Positions 20,996-30,129 of a stretch of DNA of 64,000 nucleotides are shown piece after piece. The stretch is from contig NZ_KE384224.1 of NCBI RefSeq assembly GCF_000424685.1, positions 248,001 through 312,000 of the forward strand. Reading direction: 5' to 3'. The position numbers were made by a program, and so were the translations under genes. Position 1 is the first letter of the stretch, and each line of letters opens with the position of its first letter. The notes beneath the pieces were generated by a model. The model worked only from the letters and a program-made list of their open reading frames with translations. It was not told where the DNA came from and made no database searches. Source of the DNA: Methylococcus capsulatus str. Texas = ATCC 19069 (lineage in GTDB: Bacteria; Pseudomonadota; Gammaproteobacteria; Methylococcales; Methylococcaceae).

Positions 20996-23893
20996 ATGGA
21001 CTACCTGATCCTTGCTTTGGGTGTTGCTTTCGTTCCGATCGCGCTGGCCTACGGGTTGCTGCTGAAGCCCAAGCGGGCCGAAGCGGCGCTGCGACGGAGC
21101 GCGTTCCATCTGCGCGAAGCGCAGCAGGTGGCCAATCTCGGCAGTTGGGAACTCGATCTGGTGCAAGGCCGGCTGGAATGGTCGGACCAGGTGTTCCGGA
21201 TTTTCGAGATCGATCCCGAACGGTTCGAGGCGTCCTACGAAGCCTTCCTCGCCCTCGTGCATCCCGACGACAGGGAGAGGGTAGACGCGGCCTACCGCCG
21301 CTCGATCGCCGACAGAGGGTCCTATGAAATCGTCCATCGGCTGCTCATGCCAGACGGCCGCGTCAAACACGTCCGCGAGCGTTGCCAAACCTTTTACAGC
21401 GAAGATGGGCGGCCCTTGCGATCGGTGGGGACGGTATGGGACGTCACATCCTTTCATGAAACCGAAGAGAAACTTCACCGACTCGCTGCCATCGTGGAAT
21501 CGACCGGTGACACCGTCATCGTCAGCGATCTCCAAGGCAGAATCCGTACCTGGAACAAAGGCGCGGAACGGATGTGGGGCTATGCGGCAGAGGAAATCAT
21601 AGGGCAGCCGGTCACCGTTCTGCCACCGCTCGCAAAGCAGGGCGAACCGGGGCAGATATTGCGGCGAGTCATCGATGAGCACGAGGTCGTCCGTTTCGAG
21701 AGCCGGGGTCTGCACAAGGACGGCCGCGATTTCCCGATATCGCTGACGGTTTCGCCGCTTTTCGACGCCGAAAACCGCCTGACCGGCGTATCCGCGATCA
21801 TTCGTGACATCACGGAAATGGAACGGCTGAAAGCGACGTTGCAGGAGCGGCTCAAATTGGTGGAAATGGTCTTCCAATACAGTGTCTCGTGCCTCGTCGT
21901 TCTGGATCCCCAGTTCAATTTCATCCGTGTCAATCCGGCCTATGCGCGGGCCTGCCGCCGGGATGTCGCCGAGTTCGAAGGCCGCAACCATTTCGAGCTA
22001 TACCCTTCGGATGCCCGGTTCATCTTCGAGGAGGTCGTGCGCACCCGCCAGCCGTTCGAAGCGGTTGCGCGCCCTTTCACATTTCCGGACCAGCCGGAAC
22101 GGGGCGTCACCTACTGGGACTGGAACCTGGTGCCGGTTCTCGACGGCAAAGGCGAGGTCGAATACCTGCTGTTCTCTCTGGTCGACGTGACCGACAGGCA
22201 GAAGGCCACGGCGCAGCTGCGCCTGATCGAAACCGCCTTCCAGCATACCCGCGATGCGGTGCTGATCACCGACGCCCGGGCCCGGATCCTGCAGGTCAAT
22301 CCTGCTTTCGAAACCATCACCGGCTACAGTGCCGGGGAAGTGGTCGGACGCACGCCCAGAATGCTCCAGTCCGGGCGTCATGACGGCGCTTTCTACCGGC
22401 GGTTCTGGCAGGCGCTCGAGACCGAAGGGCATTGGAGCGGCGAGATCTGGAACCGCCACCGGGACGGTCACATTTTCCCCGCATGGCAGTCGGTATCGGC
22501 GGTCAAAGGCCCCGATGGCAGCACGACCCACTATGTCAGCATCTTCACCGACATCAGCGAGTTCAAGCGGGCCGAAGCGCAGATCCGCTATCTCTCCTAC
22601 CATGACGATCTCACGGGCCTGCCGAACCGGGCCTATTTCCAGGCGCGGCTGGACCAGCTCATCGAAGCTGCGGCACGGGACCGGAGGCAGATCGCCCTGG
22701 TCGTGCTCGATCTGGACCGTTTCAAGACCATCAACGATTCGCTGGGGCACAGCGTGGGCGACGAGCTTCTGTGCCAGGTAGCTGAGCGAATCCAGGACTG
22801 TACCGGACAGGGTGACTTCGTGGCTCGCCAGGGGGGTGACGAATTCGTCGTCATCCTGGCAGACTCCGATGCCGTTCGGGCGGCGCGGGTCGCGAACGCG
22901 ATGATCTCGGCCATAGCGAAACCTGCCGTCGTCGGTGGCCGGACACTGATCGTGACGCCGAGCTTAGGGATCAGTCTCTATCCCCACGACGCCGGCGACT
23001 CCGAGAGCCTGATCAAGAGCGCCGACGCGGCGATGTACCACGCGAAGTCTTTGGGCCGCAACACCTACCAGTTTTTCTCAGCGGAAATGAGCGCCGTGGC
23101 CACCGAGCGGCTGGCCCTGGAAAATGCCTTGCACCAGGCCCTGTCGAACGGGGAGTTCCGGCTTTATTATCAGCCACAGATCGAGGTCTGCTCCCGCCGG
23201 CTGATCGGGCTGGAAGCGTTGATCCGCTGGCGGCATCCGGAGGTGGGCTGGGTGCCGCCGCTACGCTTCATCCCGTTGGCCGAAGAGACCGGCATCATCC
23301 ATCGGATCGGTCGATGGGTTCTGGAGGAGGCCTGCCGCCAGCAGCGCGAATGGCAGGCCGCAGGTCTGTGCATCGTTCCCGTCGCGGTCAACCTGTCACC
23401 GCTGCAATTGCAGAAGGACGATTTCCCGGAACAGGTGGAAGCGTTGCTGTCCGGCTGCAGACTGGCGCCGGGACTCCTCGAACTGGAGCTGACCGAGACG
23501 GCGGTCATGCGCGACGTCGGACGGATGTCCGACATGCTGCGGAAACTGAAGGAGCGCGGCACACGCTTTTCCATCGACGATTTCGGCACCGGCTACAGTT
23601 CGCTCGGATACCTCAACCGTTTTCCGGTCGACAAGCTGAAGATCGACCAGTCGTTCATTCGCGACGTGACCCGCAGGGAAGACCACGCCGCGATCACTCG
23701 GGCCATCATTGCCCTGGCCAAGCAGCTGCACTTGAAGGTGGTCGCCGAGGGCGTGGAGACTGCGGAGCAACTCGAATTCCTCGAACGGGCGGGGTGCGAC
23801 GAGGTACAGGGGTTCTACTTCAGCCGGCCGGTGCCGGCGGATGAGATCGCCGGTTGGTTGTCCCGGGAGGGCGCGGTTCAGGACCGCCGGTAG
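20996..23893 (+). CDS. Four-PAS GGDEF/EAL cyclic-di-GMP protein
   Basis: 965 residues. One N-terminal membrane helix (about 3-22), then four PAS domains (about 40-150, 155-275, 280-400, 405-525), a GGDEF domain with intact RQGGDEF (about residue 611), and an EAL domain with LEALIRW (about residue 738), the LTET Glu, the DDFGTGYSS metal residues and a late E-G-V-E-T motif. Both catalytic signatures look complete, so the protein could make and hydrolyse c-di-GMP, with the PAS domains sensing ligands or redox. It lies between the proC set and trmB, overlapping the convergent trmB end by 16 bases. A link to pilus control is only suggested by nearby pilTU. Confidence 0.9.
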   Translation: MDYLILALGVAFVPIALAYGLLLKPKRAEAALRRSAFHLREAQQVANLGSWELDLVQGRLEWSDQVFRIFEIDPERFEASYEAFLALVHPDDRERVDAAYRRSIADRGSYEIVHRLLMPDGRVKHVRERCQTFYSEDGRPLRSVGTVWDVTSFHETEEKLHRLAAIVESTGDTVIVSDLQGRIRTWNKGAERMWGYAAEEIIGQPVTVLPPLAKQGEPGQILRRVIDEHEVVRFESRGLHKDGRDFPISLTVSPLFDAENRLTGVSAIIRDITEMERLKATLQERLKLVEMVFQYSVSCLVVLDPQFNFIRVNPAYARACRRDVAEFEGRNHFELYPSDARFIFEEVVRTRQPFEAVARPFTFPDQPERGVTYWDWNLVPVLDGKGEVEYLLFSLVDVTDRQKATAQLRLIETAFQHTRDAVLITDARARILQVNPAFETITGYSAGEVVGRTPRMLQSGRHDGAFYRRFWQALETEGHWSGEIWNRHRDGHIFPAWQSVSAVKGPDGSTTHYVSIFTDISEFKRAEAQIRYLSYHDDLTGLPNRAYFQARLDQLIEAAARDRRQIALVVLDLDRFKTINDSLGHSVGDELLCQVAERIQDCTGQGDFVARQGGDEFVVILADSDAVRAARVANAMISAIAKPAVVGGRTLIVTPSLGISLYPHDAGDSESLIKSADAAMYHAKSLGRNTYQFFSAEMSAVATERLALENALHQALSNGEFRLYYQPQIEVCSRRLIGLEALIRWRHPEVGWVPPLRFIPLAEETGIIHRIGRWVLEEACRQQREWQAAGLCIVPVAVNLSPLQLQKDDFPEQVEALLSGCRLAPGLLELELTETAVMRDVGRMSDMLRKLKERGTRFSIDDFGTGYSSLGYLNRFPVDKLKIDQSFIRDVTRREDHAAITRAIIALAKQLHLKVVAEGVETAEQLEFLERAGCDEVQGFYFSRPVPADEIAGWLSREGAVQDRR

Positions 23894-24570
23894 ACCAGAT
23901 CCCACACGCCGTGTCCCAGCCGCCGCCCTCGCTGTTCGAACTTGGTCGGCGAGCGGTATGCGGGGCGTTCGCTGAAGCGCCCGTCCGGCGCCTGGTTTAC
24001 CAGCGTCTCGCAGCCGTTCAATACCTCCAGCATCTGCATCGCATAATCCTCCCAGTCGGTGGCGGCATGGAACACGCCTCCCGGCGCCAGGCGGGAGGCG
24101 GCCAGCCGGGCGAATGCCGGCGAGACGAGGCGGCGTTTCTTGTGCCGCTGCTTGTGCCAGGGATCGGGAAAGAACACCAGGATCCGCGCCAGGGCGCCTT
24201 CGGGGATGCAATTCTCCAACAGTTCGACGGCATCGACCCGGAACACCCGGACGTTGTCCAGTCCCCGCCGCTCCAGCTCGATCAGCAGATGGCCGATGCC
24301 GGGAGGATGGACTTCCGCGCCGATGAAGTCCTCTGCCGGCAGGCTCTGGGCCATCGCCGCCAGGCTTTCGCCGTTGCCGAAGCCGATTTCCAGGGTGAGC
24401 GGCGCCCGTCGGCCGAATACGGCCGCAGGGTCGAACGCCGCTGCCGGATCCAGGCCATAGCGCGGCCACAGGTTTTCCAGGGCATTCTTCTGCGAGGCGG
24501 TGATGCGGCCTTGCCGGAGCACGAAGCTGCGGATGCGGCGGGGCGGGTCGGCGTTCAGCGTATCGGTCAT
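23878..24570 (-). CDS. trmB: tRNA (guanine-N7)-methyltransferase
   Basis: 230 residues. SAM-binding LEIGFGNGESLAAMA, FIGAEVHPPGIGHLL, RVDAVELLENC, and the motif ILVFFPDPWHKQRHKKRRL are the TrmB signatures; the C-terminal TKFEQRGRRLGHGVWDL motif includes the substrate-binding residues. It makes m7G46 in the variable loop of tRNA. Convergent with, and overlapping, the GGDEF/EAL gene. Confidence 0.95.
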   Translation of the reverse strand: MTDTLNADPPRRIRSFVLRQGRITASQKNALENLWPRYGLDPAAAFDPAAVFGRRAPLTLEIGFGNGESLAAMAQSLPAEDFIGAEVHPPGIGHLLIELERRGLDNVRVFRVDAVELLENCIPEGALARILVFFPDPWHKQRHKKRRLVSPAFARLAASRLAPGGVFHAATDWEDYAMQMLEVLNGCETLVNQAPDGRFSERPAYRSPTKFEQRGRRLGHGVWDLVYRRS

Positions 24571-24630
24571 GGTCGTGGCGGGGGAGCGCCGAGGGAGTGG
24601 ATTCAGCCCGCGTTCCCCCGGCGGAGGTGT

Positions 24631-24846
24631 TCAGCGGCGGAAGAACAGGTTCAATATCAGACTGATGATGAGGCTGATCACGATCATGGAGGTGATCGGG
24701 ATGAAAACGTAGCGGTTTTCGTCGCCCAGCCGGATATCGCCGGGCAGCCGACCGAACCAGCCGAGCAGGCCGGGCGCGAGATGCAGCAGCGCGCCCAGGG
24801 CGGCGATACCGAGTCCGACGACGATCAGCAGCTTAGCCAGAGACAT
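24631..24846 (-). CDS. DUF2905 small membrane protein
   Basis: 71 residues with two membrane helices flanking a GWFGRLPGDIRLGDENRYVF loop, the DUF2905 signature. It overlaps the end of mxaL by 14 bases, so it is probably the last gene of that transcript. Role unknown. Confidence 0.8.
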   Translation of the reverse strand: MSLAKLLIVVGLGIAALGALLHLAPGLLGWFGRLPGDIRLGDENRYVFIPITSMIVISLIISLILNLFFRR

Positions 24847-25759
24847 GGCGGGCCCTCGGGTCAGGAACGAGATGTGGCCAGATTACCAGCAGCCAGGCGA
24901 TGAGTGCGAGCGTCCAGCCGATGCCCGTGGGTACGACGCGCAGTTCGCCCAGCGCGGGATCGCGCAGCGCCAGGCTCAGCCCTTCCGGCGTGTCGAGCCG
25001 CAGGTAGCCCAAGCCGGCGGTGTCGGCGAAATCCCTGAGTTCCGTCTCGTGCAGCCAGGACAGGTACAGACTGCCGTCGTTTCCGCGCCGATGGCTGGTA
25101 TCGGCGGAAGCGTCCAGATAGGCGGTGGTGGTCACCGGGGCCAGGATGTCGGCCTTTTCCCAGAATCCCAGCGGCCGGTTTTCCCGGTCGAGCCGCGGTA
25201 TCGGCACCGGCTTGACGTCGCCGACGCCGACGATGAGCCCTTGGACTTCACCCGGCTTGATCTTGAGCTCCGGTCTGACCGGGTCCTCCGGCGTCTGCTG
25301 GCCATCGCTGAGGAACACCAGGCGCGGCGCCGGATCGCGTTTCTTGACGATGCGCAGCGCGGCGTTGAGCCCCTGGGCGATGAAGCTGTCGGCGGCCCAG
25401 GCCATGCGCCAGTCGACGTGCTCCAGCACGTCTTCGATCACCCCGGCGTGGCGGCAGACTTCCAGCGGCTCGAACAGCAGTTCCACGTTCTGGGTGGTGA
25501 ACAGGCCGAGACCGGCTTGCGAGCCGCAAGGCAAATCGGTGATGGCGCGGCGGATGGCGGCCTTGGCGAAGCCCAGCCGGTCGGCTGGCAGTCCTTCGAG
25601 ATGATAGTCACGGGCGTTCATGCTCTGGGTGATGTCGAGCACGAACAGGTAGCGGAACACCGGCCGTTCCAGCGGAATCCGGGGATCAGCCCATGCCAGC
25701 AGGGTGAGGACCGCGGCGGCCGCCAGCCCCGCGAAGGGCCGGCCGACACGCGCCTTCAT
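24833..25759 (-). CDS. mxaL: MxaL-like VWA-domain protein
   Basis: 308 residues. An N-terminal signal anchor (about 8-24) precedes a VWA domain whose MIDAS reads DITQS (Thr in place of the usual middle Ser), with FLSDGQQ as the later metal Asp. A C-terminal membrane helix (about 275-297) ends the protein. MxaL acts in assembly of the calcium form of methanol dehydrogenase, probably from the periplasmic face. Its start codon overlaps the mxaK stop (ATGA). The adjacent G run (10 Gs on the coding strand) makes this junction a possible slippage site. Confidence 0.82.
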   Translation of the reverse strand: MKARVGRPFAGLAAAAVLTLLAWADPRIPLERPVFRYLFVLDITQSMNARDYHLEGLPADRLGFAKAAIRRAITDLPCGSQAGLGLFTTQNVELLFEPLEVCRHAGVIEDVLEHVDWRMAWAADSFIAQGLNAALRIVKKRDPAPRLVFLSDGQQTPEDPVRPELKIKPGEVQGLIVGVGDVKPVPIPRLDRENRPLGFWEKADILAPVTTTAYLDASADTSHRRGNDGSLYLSWLHETELRDFADTAGLGYLRLDTPEGLSLALRDPALGELRVVPTGIGWTLALIAWLLVIWPHLVPDPRARHVSG

Positions 25760-26310
25760 GGCCCCCCCCCGGGGATGCCGGGCAGGGTCGAGAACACGGA
25801 GGACTTGGTGCCCTGCCAGTTGGCTTTTTCCTTTTCCTTGGGCGGCGGCGTGATGCGGAAGGCGTACTCGAGATTGAAACGTGCATCCTGGTCGTCCGGT
25901 TTCAGCCGCAGGGCCTCTTTGAGATTTTCCTTGGCGAGCGTCACCAGAGCGTTGACGCGCGCATATTCCAGCACACCGTGCGAGTTCCACAGGCCGGCCG
26001 CCTCCCGCAAGTAGATCGTGCCCATGTTGTAGTGGACCCGTTGCCGGAAGGCGGGGGAGGGGTCGTTCCGGAGCGTATGGTAGAGCCGCAACGCTTCCCG
26101 GTAGTCGCCGCCGAGGTCCAACGCCTGCGCCTTGGCCAGGATCAGTTCCGGTGCCGTATCCTCGTCCAGCTCCAGGCTCCGCGGATCCGCGATGGCGGCA
26201 TTTTCCCGTGCCACGACGACCAGGTGGCAGCCAGCCCATCCGGCCAGTCCCAGGCCGAGGACGAGCAGCCCCAAGGCCGCGTTTTCGCGCAGTCTGGCCT
26301 GCGTCACCAT
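25756..26310 (-). CDS. mxaK: MxaK-like TPR-type membrane protein
   Basis: 184 residues: one N-terminal membrane helix (about 10-30), a helical TPR-like region, and a conserved tail RITPPPKEKEKANWQGTKSS ending LPGIPGGGP that is characteristic of MxaK. It is required with MxaA and MxaL for calcium insertion into methanol dehydrogenase in methylotrophs studied so far. Overlaps mxaC by seven bases and mxaL by four. Confidence 0.85.
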   Translation of the reverse strand: MVTQARLRENAALGLLVLGLGLAGWAGCHLVVVARENAAIADPRSLELDEDTAPELILAKAQALDLGGDYREALRLYHTLRNDPSPAFRQRVHYNMGTIYLREAAGLWNSHGVLEYARVNALVTLAKENLKEALRLKPDDQDARFNLEYAFRITPPPKEKEKANWQGTKSSVFSTLPGIPGGGP

Positions 26311-27281
26311 GCGTGCACCTCCAGGGATTTGGCGGCGAGGAGCGGCAGGAGCAGGATCAGGGCGCAGCCGTAGCACCATCCGGACAGGTCCTTGCGCGGG
26401 ACTTTCTCGAGATAGCGCAGAGGCTGGTTGGCCAGCCGTCCGATATCGGCGATGGCTTCTTCCACTGCCCGCGGATTCGTCGCCTCGTAGGCTGTGTAGG
26501 GCACTCCCAGACTCTGGAAGTATCGGTGCAGCAGGTATTCGGGCGATGCGTCGTCGCTGGCTCCCGTGGGTGGCCGGTCCAGCGGAGCGCTGTTCGTGCT
26601 GCGGAGATAGATCCAGTACAGGCGCGACTGGCTGTCCTGGAACCATTGCCGGATCATGTCCTGCGATTCCTCCTCGATACGGGTGGCGCCATCTGAGACC
26701 AGCAGAATGATACGGGCGCCGGTCGCGGGCCGGCCATTGAAAAAATCCAATGCCATGGCCAGACCCGGCGCAATGTTCGTGATGCCGTGGCCGCGGTCGC
26801 CAACGCTGTCTATGGCGGCCAGCACCGCCTCGCGGTCCTGGGTCAGAGGCATCACGTAGCGCGGTGCGGCGCTGAAGGCCACCATGGCGAACAGATCGTC
26901 GCCGCGCCGGCGGACGAAGTCCGCGAGCAGCCGGCGGGCGACGGCGTTCTTGGACTCCCCGGCGGTACCGCCGAGGTACCGTCCCGAAAAGTTCTCGTTC
27001 ATGCTGCTGCTGCGATCCATGAGCAGGACGATGTGGGCGCCGGTGCCCAGCCGCTCCTCCCATTGCTCCAGAGCGTAAGGGCCAGCGATGCCGGCGGCGA
27101 GTGCCGCCAACGCCAGCGAGGTGAGGGCGCGCAGTCCACGGTCGATGGCAACGGACAACCGGTCTTCCGGCATCATGGCCAGGCTGGAATAATCGACCGC
27201 CGGCTGGCCCGGACGCAACCAGGGTAGCAGAGCGCCGGCGCCGAGCAGCAGCCACCAGGGGGAGACGAATCCGAAGCTCAT
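26304..27281 (-). CDS. mxaC: MxaC-like VWA-domain protein
   Basis: 325 residues. It begins MSFGFVSPWWLLLGAGALLP, has membrane helices near residues 8-22, 50-70 and 302-320, and a VWA domain with a complete MIDAS (MDRSSSM, later VSDGATR). The layout matches BatA/MxaC proteins that pair with a MoxR ATPase. It overlaps mxaA by four bases and mxaK by seven. Confidence 0.85.
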   Translation of the reverse strand: MSFGFVSPWWLLLGAGALLPWLRPGQPAVDYSSLAMMPEDRLSVAIDRGLRALTSLALAALAAGIAGPYALEQWEERLGTGAHIVLLMDRSSSMNENFSGRYLGGTAGESKNAVARRLLADFVRRRGDDLFAMVAFSAAPRYVMPLTQDREAVLAAIDSVGDRGHGITNIAPGLAMALDFFNGRPATGARIILLVSDGATRIEEESQDMIRQWFQDSQSRLYWIYLRSTNSAPLDRPPTGASDDASPEYLLHRYFQSLGVPYTAYEATNPRAVEEAIADIGRLANQPLRYLEKVPRKDLSGWCYGCALILLLPLLAAKSLEVHAW

Positions 27282-28168
27282 GACCGCCGCCTTTCCAGTC
27301 GCTGGGCGAGGTGCGCGAGCTTCAGGCAAAGCGGGTAGACTCCGTCATCGGAGTCTTCCGCAAAGAACAGCCGTCGGGATGCGGCGAAAAATTCGCTCAG
27401 CAGCCCGCGAAGACCGATGAATTCCGGATGGCGAGCGAGGAAAGCCTCCAGGTCGTCACCGAACACCGCTTCGCCGGCGGTCTCGTTCAACGCGCGGTGC
27501 AGGATGAGGCAGGCGGGCCGGCCCGGTAAAGGCTGATTCGCCAGTCGCCGCAATTCGCGGCTGGCGCGGCGGAACGGCAGCGGCCCGGCGAGTATCGGCA
27601 GGAGACCGCGCAGCCACAGCAGGTAAAAGCCGGCCCCCGCACCCAGAGCCAGGCCGAGACCCAGCCATGGCCCGTAAGGCGCAAACGGCCGGGGTTCGGC
27701 CGGCCGCGTGGTCCGGATCATCACTTTCTCGTCGGGGATGCCCGGAGGGATCAGCGGCATGAAGCTGACCGGCAGCGGCGGCACTTCGACGTCGGGCGAA
27801 CCGCCGGTGCCCGAGAAACGCAGCCGCAGAGGCGGCAGCTCGGCGGTTTCCGGCCCGCGCACGCCATGGAAGACCTGATAGGTGATGCGGACCCGTGTCC
27901 GTTCGCCGGCCGAGTCGGTTTCGACCTTGCGAATCTCCGCCCATTCGTTGATCGGACCGGGAGCGGGGAGCGAGGCGGGGTCGATTCGGCCGCCATGGAC
28001 GGAGACCACGACATCGCGCACGATCAGATCGCCCATCGTATGGGTGACGGTGTGACCGTCTTGGCTCTCCAGCCTCGCCGGCACGGCCCGGTCGCTCATA
28101 CTCGTCAGCCAGGCGGCAGCCGCCACGATGGCGAGCATACTGGCGAGCGGCAGGGTGAACTTGCGCAT
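27278..28168 (-). CDS. mxaA: MxaA-like protein for calcium insertion into methanol dehydrogenase
   Basis: 296 residues. An N-terminal signal anchor (about 5-23), a periplasmic beta-rich domain to about residue 165, one membrane helix near 175-195 (PWLGLGLALGAGAGFYLLWL), and a cytoplasmic helical tail. The start at 28168 (MRKFTLPLASM) gives the proper signal sequence; longer frames upstream are Arg/Pro-rich and overlap mxaS. Identity rests on layout and position between mxaS and mxaC. Confidence 0.78.
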   Translation of the reverse strand: MRKFTLPLASMLAIVAAAAWLTSMSDRAVPARLESQDGHTVTHTMGDLIVRDVVVSVHGGRIDPASLPAPGPINEWAEIRKVETDSAGERTRVRITYQVFHGVRGPETAELPPLRLRFSGTGGSPDVEVPPLPVSFMPLIPPGIPDEKVMIRTTRPAEPRPFAPYGPWLGLGLALGAGAGFYLLWLRGLLPILAGPLPFRRASRELRRLANQPLPGRPACLILHRALNETAGEAVFGDDLEAFLARHPEFIGLRGLLSEFFAASRRLFFAEDSDDGVYPLCLKLAHLAQRLERRRS

Positions 28169-28179
28169 GAGGCCGCCTT

Positions 28180-29019
28180 TCAGGTTTCGTAGAAATACCG
28201 GGTCAGTGCGTCGGCGTCGAGGCGGTCTTCGAGCAGGAAGGGTTCGCGGGCGCCGTGGCGGACAGCCAGCTCCCGCAGACGCTCCCGCCGCGCCTGGAAC
28301 ACGTCCCGGAATCGGCGCTTGAGGGCCGGGCGCATGAACAATCGCCGTCGCTGGCCGGTTTCGGGATCGCGCAGATGGATCAGGCCCCAGTCGGGGAGCG
28401 CGTCGTATTCGGCCCGGCTCCACACGGCGACCGGTACCACGTCGTGCGGACGCAGTGCGTCGAACAGCGACTCCAGGAAGGCATCATCCAGATGAAAGTC
28501 GGACACCAGCAGCACCAGGGCCCTGCCGCGTCCGAGATGGGGCACGGCGGCTTCCAGGGCCGCAGCGCTGCGGGCATCCGGGCGGATCCGGGCGAGATTT
28601 GCGGCCGTGTCGGCGGGCAGACCGCCCTTGTGCCAGCGCAGCGGGAGGCTGACATCCCAGCGGATGGTCTCCCCGCAGACGATGAGGCCGAAAGGATCGC
28701 CACTGCGGTAGGCGGAATAAGCCGCGGCCGAGGTGAATTCGGCCAGGACCTGCACCTTGTCGGCGTAACCCATCGAAGCCGACAGGTCGGCGAGCACGAA
28801 CACGGGGATGGCGCTGCGCTGGCGGAAAGTCTTCACCATGAGTTGCCCAAAGGGATCGTTCAGGGTGGCATGGGAATCGATGTTGCGCGGGTCGGGGAAG
28901 GCCGCAAACGGCTGGTGTCCTGCGAATTCGTAGCCGCCGCCGGTCCGGTGGCTGGCATGGCGGCCGGGATGCGCGCCGGCGGCACGCCAGCGGACCCGGT
29001 AGTGGAACTCCGGGATCAC
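28180..29019 (-). CDS. mxaS: MxaS-like DUF58 protein
   Basis: 279 residues of the DUF58 family that partners MoxR ATPases. The N-terminal basic segment, DPRNIDSHATLNDPFGQLMV and the VWA-like core FVLADLSASMGY with a later LVSDFHLDD are visible. It overlaps mxaR by four bases. In methylotrophs mxaS lies directly after mxaR, as here. Confidence 0.85.
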   Translation of the reverse strand: MIPEFHYRVRWRAAGAHPGRHASHRTGGGYEFAGHQPFAAFPDPRNIDSHATLNDPFGQLMVKTFRQRSAIPVFVLADLSASMGYADKVQVLAEFTSAAAYSAYRSGDPFGLIVCGETIRWDVSLPLRWHKGGLPADTAANLARIRPDARSAAALEAAVPHLGRGRALVLLVSDFHLDDAFLESLFDALRPHDVVPVAVWSRAEYDALPDWGLIHLRDPETGQRRRLFMRPALKRRFRDVFQARRERLRELAVRHGAREPFLLEDRLDADALTRYFYET

Positions 29020-30044
29020 GGCGCCGCGACCTTTTGCCGGATGGCGTGCAGGAGTTCATCGATCAGCGCCGTCCGCCGCAGCTCGTACACCGGATTGAAG
29101 AATACACGGTGGCCGATGGTCTCGCGGAACACATCATGGATGTCCTCCGGAACGAGGTAATCGCGCCCGTCCAGCCAGGCGGCGACCCGGGCGGCGCGCA
29201 TCATCATGCTCACACCGCGGGCGCTGGCTCCGGCCAGGATCAGCCGGTCCATGTCGATGCCCTCCAGTTTCACGCCGTAGTCGGCCGGGCGGCGTGTGGC
29301 CTCCCACAGGTCCAGCGCATACTGCTGCAGGGTCTCGCTGGCCGTGACCGATTGCTGGATGACGGGCGCGATCTGCGGGATTTCACGGTAGGGCAGGATG
29401 CCCGGAGTCAAGGTATCGAGCAGGCGGTCGACGTCGTGGAATTTCGGGTCGAACATCAGGGCGCGTCGCAACGAGGGGTCGGCCGGCGTCTCGACGTGCA
29501 GTTCCATCATGAAGCGGTCACGTGCCGCCGAGGGAATCTCGAAGGTTTCCTCTTTCTCCACCCGGTTGCGGTCGGCGAAGACTTGCAGGTAGGGAAAGAA
29601 ATGCTCGCGGTTGAAAGCGCTGACGGCGTGCTCGGCCATGATCCGCAGCAACAGCGAATGCACCTGCGGGCGGGCGCGGTTGACCTCGTTGAAGAAGAAG
29701 ACGGAGAGTTCCTCGCCGTGCTTGAGGACGGGGCCGGGTTCGACCTGCGGCTTGCCGAGCTCGTTGATGTAGGTGTGGTAGACCAGGTCATTCGGCATCA
29801 GGTCGATGGTGCCTTCGACCCGTTCGTAGGCGCCGCCCAGGCAGCGGGCCACGGCCCTCAGCAGGGTGGTCTTGCCGACCCCCACATCGCCTTCGAGCAT
29901 CACATGGCCGCGGGCGAAGACGGCGATCAGGATATGACGGATGGGGCGTTCCAGCCCGATCACGGCCTTGCCGACTTCGCGCTCGAAAGCCAGCGCGCGC
30001 TGGCGCCAGTCGGCGAGTCGGGATTGTTTCAGGTCAGCGGACAT
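29016..30044 (-). CDS. mxaR: MoxR-type AAA ATPase MxaR
   Basis: 342 residues. Walker A GDVGVGKTTLL, Walker B FFFNEVNRARPQ, sensor regions and the C-terminal lid typical of MoxR ATPases; GTIDLMPNDLVYHTYINE is a MoxR/MxaR block. Start ATG 30044 is preferred over an in-frame TTG six bases upstream. MoxR ATPases act with VWA proteins (here MxaC and MxaL) as metal-insertion chaperones. First gene of mxaRSACKL; mxaFJGI, which normally precede it, are absent. Confidence 0.9.
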   Translation of the reverse strand: MSADLKQSRLADWRQRALAFEREVGKAVIGLERPIRHILIAVFARGHVMLEGDVGVGKTTLLRAVARCLGGAYERVEGTIDLMPNDLVYHTYINELGKPQVEPGPVLKHGEELSVFFFNEVNRARPQVHSLLLRIMAEHAVSAFNREHFFPYLQVFADRNRVEKEETFEIPSAARDRFMMELHVETPADPSLRRALMFDPKFHDVDRLLDTLTPGILPYREIPQIAPVIQQSVTASETLQQYALDLWEATRRPADYGVKLEGIDMDRLILAGASARGVSMMMRAARVAAWLDGRDYLVPEDIHDVFRETIGHRVFFNPVYELRRTALIDELLHAIRQKVAAP

Positions 30045-30078
30045 GGCCAATATCGAAAGTGCGGGGTCTCAAAACGAG

Positions 30079-30103
30079 CGATGCCCGGCGGCGCCGGGCA
30101 TCG
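30079..30103 (-). terminator. 11-bp perfect hairpin ahead of mxaR
   Basis: An exact 11-bp stem (30079-30089 with 30093-30103) and a GGC loop, followed on the minus strand by CTCGTTTTGAG. It lies in the gap between the 110-residue membrane gene and mxaR, so it may end the first transcript or attenuate entry into the mxa operon. Confidence 0.6.
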
Positions 30104-30129
30104 GGGGACGTCGGGCCGACCCGCGGCGC

